Shown here: one piece after another, positions 1-9,747 of the stretch
Position numbering within the stretch: position 1 is the stretch's first letter
Layout of the letters: each line of letters opens with the position of its first letter
Origin: Pseudomonadota bacterium
GTDB lineage: Bacteria; Desulfobacterota; Desulfovibrionia; Desulfovibrionales; Desulfovibrionaceae
Assembly (NCBI GenBank): GCA_023399375.1
Contig: JAEWPX010000095.1
Span: 1 to 19,591, forward strand
DNA length: 19,591 nt
Direction: 5' to 3'
Notes under the pieces: generated by a model
What the model saw: only the letters and a program-made list of their open reading frames with translations
Told to the model about the DNA's origin: nothing
Databases searched by the model: none
Made by a program: the position numbers and the translations under genes

Positions 1-93
<93 letters not shown>

Positions 94-120
94 CCGGAGG
101 CATTTTCCCCCCCCAATCAC

Positions 121-786
121 TCAGTCCATGCGGCCGGGGCCGAGGATGCGGGAGACGATGTCGCGGGAGTTGGCTTCGGCGCGCAGGTATTCCTCGTGGG
201 TGAGCCCCGCGCCGAGCGCCACCTTCTTGCGCCGGTCCTGGGAGACGAGGTCGTCCGGGGCGTGGGCGTCGTTGTCGATGACGAGCCTGGCCCCGAAGCG
301 CCTGGCCATGGCGGCCACGTGGCCGTTGGTCAGGCTGTGCCCTTTGCGCGTGGTGATTTCGAGGGCCACGCCGCGTTCGGCGGCGAGCGTGGCCTCTTCG
401 GGCGTGATGAGGCCCGGGTGGGCCAGGATGTCCACGCCGGCCTCGATGGCGGCGAGGTTGGTGCCGATTTCCACGGGTTCGACGATGGTTTCGCCGTGCA
501 CGACCACGAGTTGCGCGCCGCGTTCGCGAGCCATTTCCACCATGTGGGGAATAAGCGGCGGCGGCACGTGGGTGATCTCCACGCCCGTGATCACCGTCAC
601 GCCGAGAAAAGGGCCGGTCTCGGCCACGAACCGGCCGATGTTCGTCAGGATGAGGTCCAGGTTGGAGAAGTCGGCGTGGTCGGTCATGGCCATGGCGCGA
701 TAGCCGGCCTTGGCCGCGCGCCGCGCCAGTTCCGCGGGGATGAGTTCGCCGTCGGAGAAGGTGGTGTGTGTGTGCAGGTCGATCAT
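121..786 (-). CDS. PHP-domain phosphoesterase (histidinol-phosphatase-like)
   Basis: The 221-residue product is a PHP-domain metal-dependent phosphoesterase of the kind annotated as histidinol phosphate phosphatase domain protein. The metal-ligand motifs are visible in order: HTHTTFSDG at residues 5-13, a DH pair at 36-37, Glu70 and His73 in VEITH, His97, the HPG motif at 123-125, and DNDAH at 171-175. The full set suggests an active hydrolase, but the substrate cannot be read from sequence and histidine biosynthesis is only one option. It follows the bifunctional-nuclease gene by 4 nt on the same strand and is probably the last gene of the miaB operon. The ATG at 786 is the only sensible start, because the HTH motif begins at residue 5. 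Confidence 0.88.
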   Translation of the reverse strand: MIDLHTHTTFSDGELIPAELARRAAKAGYRAMAMTDHADFSNLDLILTNIGRFVAETGPFLGVTVITGVEITHVPPPLIPHMVEMARERGAQLVVVHGETIVEPVEIGTNLAAIEAGVDILAHPGLITPEEATLAAERGVALEITTRKGHSLTNGHVAAMARRFGARLVIDNDAHAPDDLVSQDRRKKVALGAGLTHEEYLRAEANSRDIVSRILGPGRMD

Positions 787-790
787 AGCC

Positions 791-1285
791 CTACATTTTG
801 TATTTGGCGTCGTTTAAGTCGAACTGTTCGAGCAGCTCCGTCCATTTGTCCGTGTCGTCGCTGGAAAAGGCCGCCACGCTCGAATCCTTGGCTTCATTGG
901 CCACCTGTTCGATGACCGTTTCGGACACGAGGATGGGCGACTTGGCGCGAAGGGCCAGGGCGATGGCGTCGGAAGGGCGGCTGTCGATGCGCCGGATGCC
1001 GCCTTCGACCTCCACCTCGATGTCGGCGTAGTAGGTGCCTTCCGTCAGCTCCGTGACGTTGACGGCCACCACGTGCGCGTCGAGCTTCTGGATCATGTGC
1101 AGCAGCAGGTCGTGGGTCATGGGCCGCGGCAGCACCACGTCGTTTAAGGCCAGGGAGATGGCCATGGCTTCCATCGCGCCGATCCAGATGGGCAGGACAG
1201 TTTTTTCCTCCATGTCCTTGAGGATGAGCACGGGCACCTGGGACTCCTCGTCAAGGGCCAGCCCGAACACTTTCATTTCAATCAT
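791..1285 (-). CDS. Bifunctional nuclease family protein (DUF151)
   Basis: The 164-residue product matches the BFN (DUF151) family throughout: an N-terminal MIEMKVFGLALDEESQVPV-type strand, a WIGAMEA segment near residue 34, and the family hallmark RPSDAIALALR around residues 103-113. The family is named after a plant protein with DNase and RNase activity; the bacterial role is not established, and the acidic C-terminal tail is variable. The start at 1285 has GGAGG six bases upstream; an alternative ATG three codons in is possible. The start codon lies inside the last codons of miaB (8-nt overlap), so the two are probably translationally coupled. Confidence 0.88.
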   Translation of the reverse strand: MIEMKVFGLALDEESQVPVLILKDMEEKTVLPIWIGAMEAMAISLALNDVVLPRPMTHDLLLHMIQKLDAHVVAVNVTELTEGTYYADIEVEVEGGIRRIDSRPSDAIALALRAKSPILVSETVIEQVANEAKDSSVAAFSSDDTDKWTELLEQFDLNDAKYKM

Positions 1286-2618
1286 GATCGGCCTCCGCCT
1301 CCCCGATCAGGGAGTGCTTTTTGGCTTGGCGGATGCGCGCCCGGACGATGCTTCCCGTTGCGTCGGCCGTCCCGGGCAGGGCCATGTTGACGATGCGCCC
1401 GCCGGGGTCGCGCCCCTGCCAGGACGGGCCGTCGGGGCCGTCCCTGCGACTTTTGCCCTCGACGAGCACTTCCGTGACCTTGCCGACCTGGGCGGCGAGG
1501 GCCGCGGTCAGCCGCGCGTCGAGCAGCGTCTGGAGCTCGGCCAATCGGGCGGATTTGACCTCCTGGGCGACCTTGGGCTCCAGGCGTTCGGATGCCGTTC
1601 CCGGCCTGTCACAATACATGAAGGAAAAACCGCTATCAAATCCTACATCACGGACGAGATCGAGGGTCAAGCGAAAGTCGGCGTCCGTCTCTCCCGGGAA
1701 GCCGACGATGAGGTCCGTGGTCAGGAACACGTCGGGTCTGGCCCGGCGCAGCTTTTCGACCAGGCGCAGGTAGGCCGCCGTGTCGTAGCCGCGGCCCATG
1801 CGCGCGAGCACCGCGTCCGAACCGGACTGCACCGGCAGGTGCAGCGCCGGGCAAAGCTGGGGCAGGTCGGCGAAGCGGGCGATGACGTCGTCGCTTAAGT
1901 CCTTGGGATGGGATGTGGTGAAGCGGATGCGGGCGATGCCCGGCACCGCGGCCACGGCGTCGAGCAGCGCGGCGAAATGCGTGCCGTCGCCGGCGGCGTC
2001 CAGGCCATAGCTGTTGACGTTTTGGCCAAGGAGCGTCACCTCGCGCACGCCGCGCGCGGCAAGTGCGCGCACCTCCGCGACGACGGCCGGCAGGCTGCGG
2101 GATTTCTGCCGCCCGCGCACGAAGGGCACGATGCAGTAGGCGCAGAAGTTGTCGCAGCCCTGCATGATGGAGACGAAGGCCTTGGGCGGCAGCCTGTCCT
2201 CGGGCCAGGTTTGCTCGCGCTCGGGGTAGGATTCGGTGAAATCCAGAAGCGACAGGCGCAGCCCGGGCTCGTCGGCGAGGCGCGCCAGGGCGCGCGGCGC
2301 AGCGGCCAGGCCGTCCGTGCCGAACACCAGGCGCACCATGGGGAAGCGGCGCCACAGCGCCGTGCCGATCTGTTGCGCGGTGCAGCCGCCCACGGCCACG
2401 AAGGCGCGCGGGTTGCCGCCGTGGCAGTCGGCGATGCGGCCCAGTTCGCTGGCCACTTTCTGCTCCGGCTTTTCGCGCACGGAGCAGGTGAAAAGAATGA
2501 ATATTTCCGCCTGATCCTCGGGAGCCGGCGTGAACCCCTGGGAAACGAGGGAGCGGGTCAGCCAGTCGCCGTCGCCGACGTTCATCTGGCAGCCCATGGT
2601 CGTGATGTGAAATTTCAT
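1278..2618 (-). CDS. miaB: tRNA-2-methylthio-N6-dimethylallyladenosine synthase MiaB
   Basis: This 446-residue radical-SAM methylthiotransferase adds the 2-methylthio group to i6A37 in tRNAs reading UNN codons. The N-terminal UPF0004 domain carries its three cluster cysteines (Cys10, Cys45 in TCSVRE, Cys79 in GGCTAQQ). The radical-SAM CxxxCxxC motif is Cys155, Cys159 and Cys162, followed by VPFVRGRQKSR. LGQNVNSYG follows, and a TRAM-type RNA-binding region occupies roughly residues 375-440. The frame is open for 127 codons upstream, but the start at 2618 gives the family N-terminus (MKFHITTMGCQMNVG). The longer extension has no family support and runs across the divergent promoter region. It is the first gene of a three-gene operon with the DUF151 and PHP genes. 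Confidence 0.95.
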   Translation of the reverse strand: MKFHITTMGCQMNVGDGDWLTRSLVSQGFTPAPEDQAEIFILFTCSVREKPEQKVASELGRIADCHGGNPRAFVAVGGCTAQQIGTALWRRFPMVRLVFGTDGLAAAPRALARLADEPGLRLSLLDFTESYPEREQTWPEDRLPPKAFVSIMQGCDNFCAYCIVPFVRGRQKSRSLPAVVAEVRALAARGVREVTLLGQNVNSYGLDAAGDGTHFAALLDAVAAVPGIARIRFTTSHPKDLSDDVIARFADLPQLCPALHLPVQSGSDAVLARMGRGYDTAAYLRLVEKLRRARPDVFLTTDLIVGFPGETDADFRLTLDLVRDVGFDSGFSFMYCDRPGTASERLEPKVAQEVKSARLAELQTLLDARLTAALAAQVGKVTEVLVEGKSRRDGPDGPSWQGRDPGGRIVNMALPGTADATGSIVRARIRQAKKHSLIGEAEADHD

Positions 2619-2841
2619 GGCTGGAATGAGGATAATGCACGACCGGCCGGGGGTAAAGGGCGGGGAGCGGCCACTTGCGGCGCGACATGCCGGGCGGTCG
2701 CAACCATTGCCACGGACCCGCCGGTTTGGCATACCGGATAGCATCTCGCCCTTGCGGGCACGTTCACCGTACCGCCGATCTCCGGCAGGGTGCGGGCAAA
2801 CGCGTCGCCTCTTGCCGGCGGCGCAGGCGCAGGAGGTCGCT
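2619..2841. promoter_or_regulatory. Divergent intergenic region between miaB and the cytochrome b561 gene
   Basis: These 223 bases separate two divergently transcribed units and should hold promoters for both. On the plus strand TTGCCA at 2707-2712 stands 17 bases before CATACC, a weak sigma-70-like candidate. AGGAGG at 2831-2836 is a clear ribosome binding site for the cytochrome gene. I see no operator palindrome that I would name. Confidence 0.4.
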
Positions 2842-3420
2842 ATGCCGCTTTCCGGCCATGCCGAAACGTATGATGCGCTCTGGAAGACGATCCACTGGCT
2901 GACCGTCGCCGTCGTGCTCGTCCTGTTCGTCCTGGGGGGGCTCATGTCCCGTGACACGCCGTCCCTTGTCATGTGGCACGAATCCCTGGGGCTTTGCATC
3001 CTGCTGCTGACGCTTGCGCGCCTGGTTTGGCGCTTCGGGCACGCCGCGCCGCCGCTGCCCGGCGGGTTGCGGCCCTGGGAGGCTTTTGCGGCCGTGGCCG
3101 TGCACAGGCTTTTTTACATCTGCCTCATCCTGCAACCGCTCATCGGCTGGAGCCTCTATTCGCTTTCTCCTGTGCCGCGACCTTTTTTCGGGCTTTTCCC
3201 CATCCCCAAGCTGCCGCTCGGCGGCCTTGCCGGCGCAGGCGCGCGCGAGCTGCTTGCCGGCGCGCACGGGGCCGTGGCCACGCTTCTCGCGCTGCTTTTT
3301 TTCCTGCACGTCGGCGCGGCCATGAAGCACCATTTCGTGCTGCGCGACGGTGTGCTCCTGCGCATGGCCCCGGCAGGGTTCGCGCCGCTGCTCAACCGCC
3401 TGCGGGGACGCGGCCGCTGA
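2842..3420 (+). CDS. Cytochrome b561-type diheme membrane protein
   Basis: The 192-residue protein has the four-helix plan of the bacterial cytochrome b561 family, with helices near residues 14-35, 44-64, 85-106 and 142-160. The heme-ligand histidines sit where expected: His18 in KTIHWL, His46 in MWHESLG, and His142 and His156 in the last helix; His88 is also conserved-looking. Family members pass electrons between quinol and periplasmic acceptors in the cytoplasmic membrane. The ATG at 2842 follows AGGAGG and gives the usual N-terminus; the longer open frame upstream is unrelated sequence. The TauE/SafE gene follows 22 bases later and is probably co-transcribed. Confidence 0.88.
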   Translation: MPLSGHAETYDALWKTIHWLTVAVVLVLFVLGGLMSRDTPSLVMWHESLGLCILLLTLARLVWRFGHAAPPLPGGLRPWEAFAAVAVHRLFYICLILQPLIGWSLYSLSPVPRPFFGLFPIPKLPLGGLAGAGARELLAGAHGAVATLLALLFFLHVGAAMKHHFVLRDGVLLRMAPAGFAPLLNRLRGRGR

Positions 3421-3442
3421 TCCCGGTCGCGGAGGTCGCCCC

Positions 3443-4267
3443 ATGTCGCCTGCGATACTGCATGATTTCGGCTTCATTCTGCTCGGCTTCGGCGTCGGCG
3501 CATACGGCACGCTGATCGGGGCCGGCGGCGGCTTCGTCCTCATGCCGGTGCTGTTGCTGCTCTATCCGCAGGACACGCCGTCGCTTTTGACCAGCATTTC
3601 CCTGGCCGTGGTCTTTTTCAACGCGGCCTCGGGCGCGCAGGCCTACGCCCGGCTCGGGCGCATCGACTACCGCTCGGGGCTGGCCTTCGCCGCGGCGGCC
3701 GTGCCGGGCGCGGTGCTCGGCGCGTTGTCGAGCAACTGGGTGCCGCGACGGCTTTTCGACGGCATTTTCGGGGTGATGCTGATCGCCGGGGCGCTCTTTC
3801 TCATTTTGCGGCGCAAGGCTCAGGACGCGCCGGCCCGGGATGCGCCGGGGCTGACGCGGCGGTGCATCGTGGAGCACGGCGGAGCGGTCCACGAATACGC
3901 CTTCCGGCTGCGCACCGGCATCGTCATCAGTCTCTTCGTCGGCTACCTGTCGAGCTTCCTGGGCATCGGCGGCGGCATCATCCACGTGCCGGCCCTGGTC
4001 TATATCCTCTCCTTTCCCGTGCACGTGGCCACGGCCACCTCCCATTTCATTTTGGCGATCATGGCCCTGACCGGCACGCTGACCCATGTCTTCACCGGCG
4101 TGTTCGTCCACGGCGTGCACCGCACGATCTATCTCGCCCTGGGCGCGATGGTGGGGGCGCAGGTCGGCGCGCTCCTGTCCAACCGCGTCAAGGGGCGCGG
4201 AATCATCACGAGCCTGGCCGTGGCCCTGATCTTCGTCGGCGTGCGCATCCTGGCCCAGGCGTTCTGA
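3443..4267 (+). CDS. Sulfite exporter TauE/SafE family membrane transporter
   Basis: This is a 274-residue, largely hydrophobic protein with the internal duplication of the TauE/SafE (DUF81) family. The first half carries LIGAGGGFVLMPVLLL (residues 25-40), and the second half repeats it as FLGIGGGIIHVPALVYIL (172-189). About eight membrane helices are expected, with a polar loop near 123-155. Members export sulfite, sulfoacetate or other organosulfonates, or import small acids; the substrate here is not determined. A sulfur anion would fit a sulfate reducer, but that is inference. The start at 3443 has GGAGG at 3431-3435. Confidence 0.9.
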   Translation: MSPAILHDFGFILLGFGVGAYGTLIGAGGGFVLMPVLLLLYPQDTPSLLTSISLAVVFFNAASGAQAYARLGRIDYRSGLAFAAAAVPGAVLGALSSNWVPRRLFDGIFGVMLIAGALFLILRRKAQDAPARDAPGLTRRCIVEHGGAVHEYAFRLRTGIVISLFVGYLSSFLGIGGGIIHVPALVYILSFPVHVATATSHFILAIMALTGTLTHVFTGVFVHGVHRTIYLALGAMVGAQVGALLSNRVKGRGIITSLAVALIFVGVRILAQAF

Positions 4268-4296
4268 GGGGCGGGACGAAATATTTCCTTTTGCCT

Positions 4297-4320
4297 TGCC
4301 GCATCCTGTCCGATGCGGTA
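4297..4320 (+). terminator. Hairpin after the TauE/SafE gene, possible terminator
   Basis: CCGCATC at 4299-4305 pairs perfectly with GATGCGG at 4312-4318 around a six-base loop, and two more pairs (one G-U) extend it outward. It lies 30 bases after the transporter stop. No T-run follows, so if it terminates transcription it does so weakly; it could also be a leader structure of fumC. Confidence 0.35.
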
Positions 4321-4344
4321 GCGGGATGGTATGGTTTCAGGCTT

Positions 4345-4365
4345 CTCCCGCGCCATGGGCGGGAG
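4345..4365 (+). promoter_or_regulatory. Perfect inverted repeat in the fumC upstream region
   Basis: CTCCCGC at 4345-4351 and GCGGGAG at 4359-4365 form a perfect 7-bp inverted repeat around seven bases. It ends 70 bases before the fumC start codon. It could be an operator or an mRNA leader hairpin; nothing in sequence decides. Confidence 0.3.
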
Positions 4366-4435
4366 GCGTCTTCGTGACCGCGCGACCGAGGTTCGGCCGC
4401 CAAACCGGTTCCCGAAGTCCGGAAAGGAGGGCTTG

Positions 4436-5836
<1,401 letters not shown>

Positions 5837-5841
5837 CAACG

Positions 5842-5870
5842 TTTCCGGCAGCCGGCCGACGTGCCGGAAA
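5842..5870 (+). promoter_or_regulatory. Hairpin between fumC and malic enzyme overlapping the ribosome-binding region
   Basis: TTTCCGGCA at 5842-5850 and TGCCGGAAA at 5862-5870 form a perfect 9-bp stem with an 11-base loop. The right arm contains the start of GGAAAGGCGG (5866-5875), the only purine-rich ribosome-binding candidate for the ATG at 5882. The hairpin could therefore attenuate malic enzyme translation or partly terminate fumC readthrough. Confidence 0.4.
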
Positions 5871-5881
5871 GGCGGTGCCCT

Positions 5882-7510
5882 ATGACGCAGTGGATGAAAC
5901 GCGGAAAGGACATGTTGCAGGACCCCGTGCTCAATCGTTCGACGGGATTTACCGAGGCACAAAAAGAGGCCCTGGGCCTGCTCGGCCTCGTGCCCGATAC
6001 TGTGGAAACTCTGGAGTTGCAGCTAACGCGCGTGCTGCGGCAACTGGACCACAAGACCTCGGACCTCGAACGCTACGTCTATCTGGTAAATCTTCTCGAT
6101 CACAATGAGACGCTCTTTTTCAAGACCATCATGTCCGACCCGACGCGGTTTCTGCCCATCGTCTACGACCCGACCATCGGCGAAGCCTGCCTGAAGTTCG
6201 GGCATATCTACCGCCAGCCGCGCGGGCTGTATCTCTCGATTACGCGCCGGGGCAAAGTGCGCGAGGTTCTGCGCAACTGGCCGGAAAAAGACGTGCGCGT
6301 CATCTGCGTGACCAACGGCGGCCGCATCCTCGGCCTTGGCGACCTCGGGGCCAACGGCATGGGCATCCCCATAGGCAAGCTCGAGCTCTACACCGCCGCG
6401 GCCGGCGTTTCGCCGCGCGGCCTGCTGCCCATGTACCTCGACGCCGGCACGAACAACGAAGCGCTGCTTGCTGACCCGCTCTATCTGGGCCTGCGGCGCA
6501 AACGCCCGCCGACCGACGAGCTCTATGCCTTTGTGGACGAATTCGTGGAAGCGGTGCAGGAGGTGTTCCCGGGCTGTTGCATCCACTTCGAGGACTGGAC
6601 CGGCGTCGATGCCGTGCACCTGCTCGCGCGCTACCGCGACAAGGTCTGCTGCTTCAACGACGACGTCCAGGGCACGGCCGGCATTACGCTGGCCGGCATG
6701 CTGAACGCCTGCCGGGCCAAGGGCACGAAGCTCGCGGACGAATCCTTTCTCTTTCTCGGCGCGGGTTCGGCCGGCATCGGCCTGGCAGATCTCTTGTGCG
6801 CGGCCCTGGCGGATGAGGGGCTGACCCTGGAGGCGGCGCGGGCCAAGGTCCACATGTTCGACGTCGTGGGCCTGCTCGAATCCACGCGCACGGATCTCGT
6901 CGATTTCCAGATGCCCTATGCCCATCCCCATGCGCCCATGGCGCGAAGCGATTTCGCCAAGGCCGTGCGCGAACTGCGCCCGACCACGATCATCGGCGTC
7001 AGCACCATGGGCGGCGCGTTCGACCAGGACGTGATCGAGGCCATGTGCGAGGTCAACGAACGCCCCGTCATCCTGGCCCTTTCCAACCCCACGGAAAAGG
7101 CCGAATGCACGGCGGAGCAAGCCTATGCCTGGAGCAACGGCAAGGCGCTTTTCGCCGCCGGCGTGCAGTTCGAACCGGTGGCGTACGAAGGCCGCACTTT
7201 CCTGCCCGGACAGGCCAACAACTTCTACATCTTCCCGGCCGTGGGCATGGCCATCGTGGCGACAAGGGCCAAACGCGTGACCGACGCCATGTTCATCCGC
7301 GCGGCGCGCGCCGTGGCCGCACAGGTCACGGACGCGCAGCTCGCGCAGGGGCTCCTGTATCCGCTTCAAGCCGACATCCTCGAAACCGAGATCAGGACCG
7401 CGGCTGCGGTGGCCACTCTCGTCTTCGACGACGGCCTGGCCGGCGTGGAACGGCCGCGGGACATCGAGGCGTTCGTCCGCGCCCAGGTCTACGTGCCGTC
7501 CTACGATTGA
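5882..7510 (+). CDS. maeA: Malic enzyme (malate dehydrogenase, oxaloacetate-decarboxylating), large single-domain type
   Basis: The 542-residue product is a malic enzyme of the long type, converting malate to pyruvate and CO2 with reduction of NAD(P). The catalytic Tyr95 lies in VYDPTIGEA, Lys166 in GMGIPIGKL, and metal ligands Glu237, Asp238 and Asp261 in HFEDWTG and CFNDDVQGTAG. The nucleotide loop GAGSAG is at 293-298. One oddity is VTNGGRILGLGDLG at residues 143-156, where most relatives have TDG instead of TNG; the residue is not one of the known catalytic set. NAD versus NADP use is not readable with confidence. It follows fumC after 45 bases. The start at 5882 gives the family N-terminal length, and its ribosome-binding sequence is weak and lies in a hairpin arm. 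Confidence 0.92.
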   Translation: MTQWMKRGKDMLQDPVLNRSTGFTEAQKEALGLLGLVPDTVETLELQLTRVLRQLDHKTSDLERYVYLVNLLDHNETLFFKTIMSDPTRFLPIVYDPTIGEACLKFGHIYRQPRGLYLSITRRGKVREVLRNWPEKDVRVICVTNGGRILGLGDLGANGMGIPIGKLELYTAAAGVSPRGLLPMYLDAGTNNEALLADPLYLGLRRKRPPTDELYAFVDEFVEAVQEVFPGCCIHFEDWTGVDAVHLLARYRDKVCCFNDDVQGTAGITLAGMLNACRAKGTKLADESFLFLGAGSAGIGLADLLCAALADEGLTLEAARAKVHMFDVVGLLESTRTDLVDFQMPYAHPHAPMARSDFAKAVRELRPTTIIGVSTMGGAFDQDVIEAMCEVNERPVILALSNPTEKAECTAEQAYAWSNGKALFAAGVQFEPVAYEGRTFLPGQANNFYIFPAVGMAIVATRAKRVTDAMFIRAARAVAAQVTDAQLAQGLLYPLQADILETEIRTAAAVATLVFDDGLAGVERPRDIEAFVRAQVYVPSYD

Positions 7511-7523
7511 CGCCGATTCCGTT

Positions 7524-7552
7524 GCCGGGAGCGCGGCGGCCGCGCTCCCGGC
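7524..7552 (+). terminator. Strong 12-bp hairpin after the malic enzyme gene
   Basis: GCCGGGAGCGCG at 7524-7535 pairs perfectly with CGCGCTCCCGGC at 7541-7552 around a five-base loop, 13 bases after the malic enzyme stop. The stem is very GC-rich, but no T-run follows, so efficiency as an intrinsic terminator is uncertain. Its position at the end of the fumC-malic enzyme unit supports a 3'-end role. Confidence 0.6.
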
Positions 7553-7600
7553 GTATCTCCCGCCTTGGCCCGGCTGCGCCTTTGGGCTACTTTGGCCGCC

Positions 7601-8878
7601 ATGGAAGCCCTCTTGCGCGAGGCCCTTGAGGCCGCTCAGCCCGTTTTCTGGAAAAATCCCGGTCGCCTTCCCCTGGCCGCCGCGCGTCCCCGCGTATCCG
7701 TCACCCCGGACGCCGTCCGGGCCGCCGCCGACAGGCTTGCCCGGTTCGCGCCGCTTTTGGCCGCGCGTTTCCCCGAAGAACTGGCCGCCACGGGCGGCGT
7801 CATCGAATCCGATCTGCTCGCCCTGGGCGACTGGGCCGCACAAGGCCTGCCGCCCGGCGACACGGTCTGGCTCAAGGCCGACCACCTGCTGCCCGTGGCC
7901 GGCTCGGTCAAGGCGCGCGGCGGCTTCCATGCCGTGCTTTGCGTGGCCGAATCCCTGGCCCTGGCCGCCGGGCTGCTGCCGGGGCCGGAGGCCGACACGC
8001 GGGCGCTGGCCACGGACGCGACCCGGGCCTTTTTCGCCGGGCACACGCTTTCGGTCGGCTCCACCGGCAACCTGGGCCTTTCCATCGGCATCCTCGGCCG
8101 GGCACTCGGGTTTGCCGTCACGGTACATATGTCCGCCGAGGCCAAGGCCTGGAAGAAGGAAAAGCTGCGCAGCGTCGGTGCGACCGTCGTGGAGCACGCC
8201 GGCGACTACGCTGCCGCCTGCGCCGTGGCACGGGTACAAGCGGCCGGCGATGCGCGCAACCATTTCATCGACGATGAAAATTCCCTCGACCTTTTCCTCG
8301 GCTACGCCGTGGCCGGCCTGCGCCTGCCCGAGCAGCTCGCCGCCAAAGGAGTGGAGGTCTCGCCCGAGCGTCCGCTCTGTCTGCACCTGCCCTGCGGCGT
8401 GGGCGGCGCGCCGGGCGGCATCGCGCTCGGCGCGCGCTATGCCCTGGGCGATGCCGCGCTTTCCGTCTTCATCGAGCCGGCGCAAGCCCCGTGCATGCTT
8501 TGGGGCCTGGCGAGCGGCCGCCACGAAGGCGCGGATATCCGCGAACTGGGCCTTTCCGGCGCGACTTTGGCCGACGGCCTGGCCGTTCCCCGACCGTCGG
8601 GGCTCGTGGCCGGGCTCATGGAGCACGTGGTCGATGCCCTCGCGACTGTGGCCGAGGCCGATTTGCCGCGTCTGGTCGCCCGCGCCAGGCAGGAAGAGGG
8701 CCTGCGCCTGGAGCCGTCCGCCGCCGCCGCCCTGGCCGGCCCGGCCCTGGCCCGCGCAGCGGGACTTCCCGCCCTGGCCGGGCGGCCGGCCACGCATATC
8801 GCCTGGGCCACGGGCGGCGGCATGCTGCCGGACGTCGATTTCGCCGCCGTGCTCGCCCTGGCCGGGGAAGGCCGGTGA
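7601..8878 (+). CDS. dsdA: D-serine dehydratase (D-serine ammonia-lyase)
   Basis: The 425-residue protein is a fold-type II PLP enzyme that deaminates D-serine to pyruvate and ammonia. The PLP lysine is Lys104 in AGSVKARGGFHAVL, and the phosphate-binding loop is SVGSTGNLGLS at 151-161. A PCGVGGAPGG segment near residue 265 is typical of DsdA. E. coli DsdA is only slightly longer (442 residues). The ATG at 7601 gives the expected N-terminus, though no strong ribosome binding site precedes it; an upstream in-frame start is possible but adds unrelated sequence. The stop overlaps the GTG start of the next gene, implying translational coupling. Like malic enzyme upstream it produces pyruvate. Confidence 0.9.
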   Translation: MEALLREALEAAQPVFWKNPGRLPLAAARPRVSVTPDAVRAAADRLARFAPLLAARFPEELAATGGVIESDLLALGDWAAQGLPPGDTVWLKADHLLPVAGSVKARGGFHAVLCVAESLALAAGLLPGPEADTRALATDATRAFFAGHTLSVGSTGNLGLSIGILGRALGFAVTVHMSAEAKAWKKEKLRSVGATVVEHAGDYAAACAVARVQAAGDARNHFIDDENSLDLFLGYAVAGLRLPEQLAAKGVEVSPERPLCLHLPCGVGGAPGGIALGARYALGDAALSVFIEPAQAPCMLWGLASGRHEGADIRELGLSGATLADGLAVPRPSGLVAGLMEHVVDALATVAEADLPRLVARARQEEGLRLEPSAAAALAGPALARAAGLPALAGRPATHIAWATGGGMLPDVDFAAVLALAGEGR

Positions 8879-9747
8879 TCGTCAGCGCCAGCCGGCGCAC
8901 CGACATCCCGGCCTTCTACGCCCGCTGGCTCCTCAACCGGCTGCGCGCGGGCTTCTGCGAGGTGGCCAACCCCTTCAATGCCGCCCAGGTCAGCCGGGTG
9001 TCGCTTCTGCCCGCGGACGTGGACGCCGTCGTCTTCTGGACCCGTGATCCTAGGCCGCTTATGCCCCATCTGCCCGAGATCACGGCCATGGGCCATGAGC
9101 CGTTCTTTCTCTTTACGCTCATGGACAACCCCCGCGCCCTGGACCCCAAATGCCCCGGGCCGGAGGCCTCTGTCCCGGCCTTTGCCGCCCTGGCCGAGGC
9201 TCTGCCGGGGCGTGTCGCCTGGCGCTACGATCCGCTGGTGCTCACGGAAAAAACGCCGCCCGACTGGCACCGCGCCACATTCGAGCGGCTGTGCGCGCGC
9301 CTGTCCGGCCACACGGACCGGGTGATCGTGAGTTTCATGGAGCCCTACCGCAAGATCGCCGGCCGCATACGGCACATGGCCGAGGCCGGATTCCCCATGC
9401 TGCCTTTCGAGCAGGCGCAGGCCGTCTCGCTGCTCACGGACCTGCGCGACATGGCCGCCGCCCAGGGCATGCGCCTTTTCACCTGCTGCCAGCCCGAAAT
9501 GTTTGAGCTCGCCGGCATCGCCGCCTCCCGCTGCATCGACCCGGACTGGATCACGAGCCGGACCGGCAAGCCCCTGCCGTCCGGCAAGGACGCTCACCAG
9601 CGCCCGCGCTGCGGCTGCGCGCCGAGCAAGGACATCGGCGCGTACGACCGCTGCCTGTTCGGCTGTCGCTACTGCTATGCCACGTCGAGCTTCGAACGGG
9701 CCCTGGCGCAGTACGGGCGTCATGATCCCGACGCGGCGGCGTTGTGA
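8875..9747 (+). CDS. DUF1848 family radical-SAM-like protein
   Basis: The 290-residue product is a DUF1848 protein. It opens with SASRRTDIPAFY (residues 4-15), has the VVFWTRDP segment near 52-59, and ends with a cysteine-rich cluster: Cys246, Cys248, then Cys260-x3-Cys264-x2-Cys267 followed by YATSS. The last three cysteines form a CxxxCxxC arrangement, so an iron-sulfur cluster, perhaps of radical-SAM type, is likely; no reaction is established for the family. I chose the GTG at 8875 because it overlaps the dsdA stop as GTGA and begins right at the conserved motif. An ATG-started extension inside dsdA is a shadow. It is the last recognisable chromosomal gene before the mobile region. Confidence 0.88.
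   Translation: MIVSASRRTDIPAFYARWLLNRLRAGFCEVANPFNAAQVSRVSLLPADVDAVVFWTRDPRPLMPHLPEITAMGHEPFFLFTLMDNPRALDPKCPGPEASVPAFAALAEALPGRVAWRYDPLVLTEKTPPDWHRATFERLCARLSGHTDRVIVSFMEPYRKIAGRIRHMAEAGFPMLPFEQAQAVSLLTDLRDMAAAQGMRLFTCCQPEMFELAGIAASRCIDPDWITSRTGKPLPSGKDAHQRPRCGCAPSKDIGAYDRCLFGCRYCYATSSFERALAQYGRHDPDAAAL

Noticed and set aside
2619..2999. N-terminal extension of MiaB to 573 residues
   Set aside because: The added residues have no family similarity and overlap the divergent cytochrome gene; the methionine at 2618 gives the standard MiaB N-terminus.
6023..8797. A 924-codon open frame on the minus strand opposite malic enzyme and dsdA
   Set aside because: It is antisense to two well-supported genes, is rich in Gly, Arg, His and Gln as expected from GC-rich codon shadows, and shows no domain.
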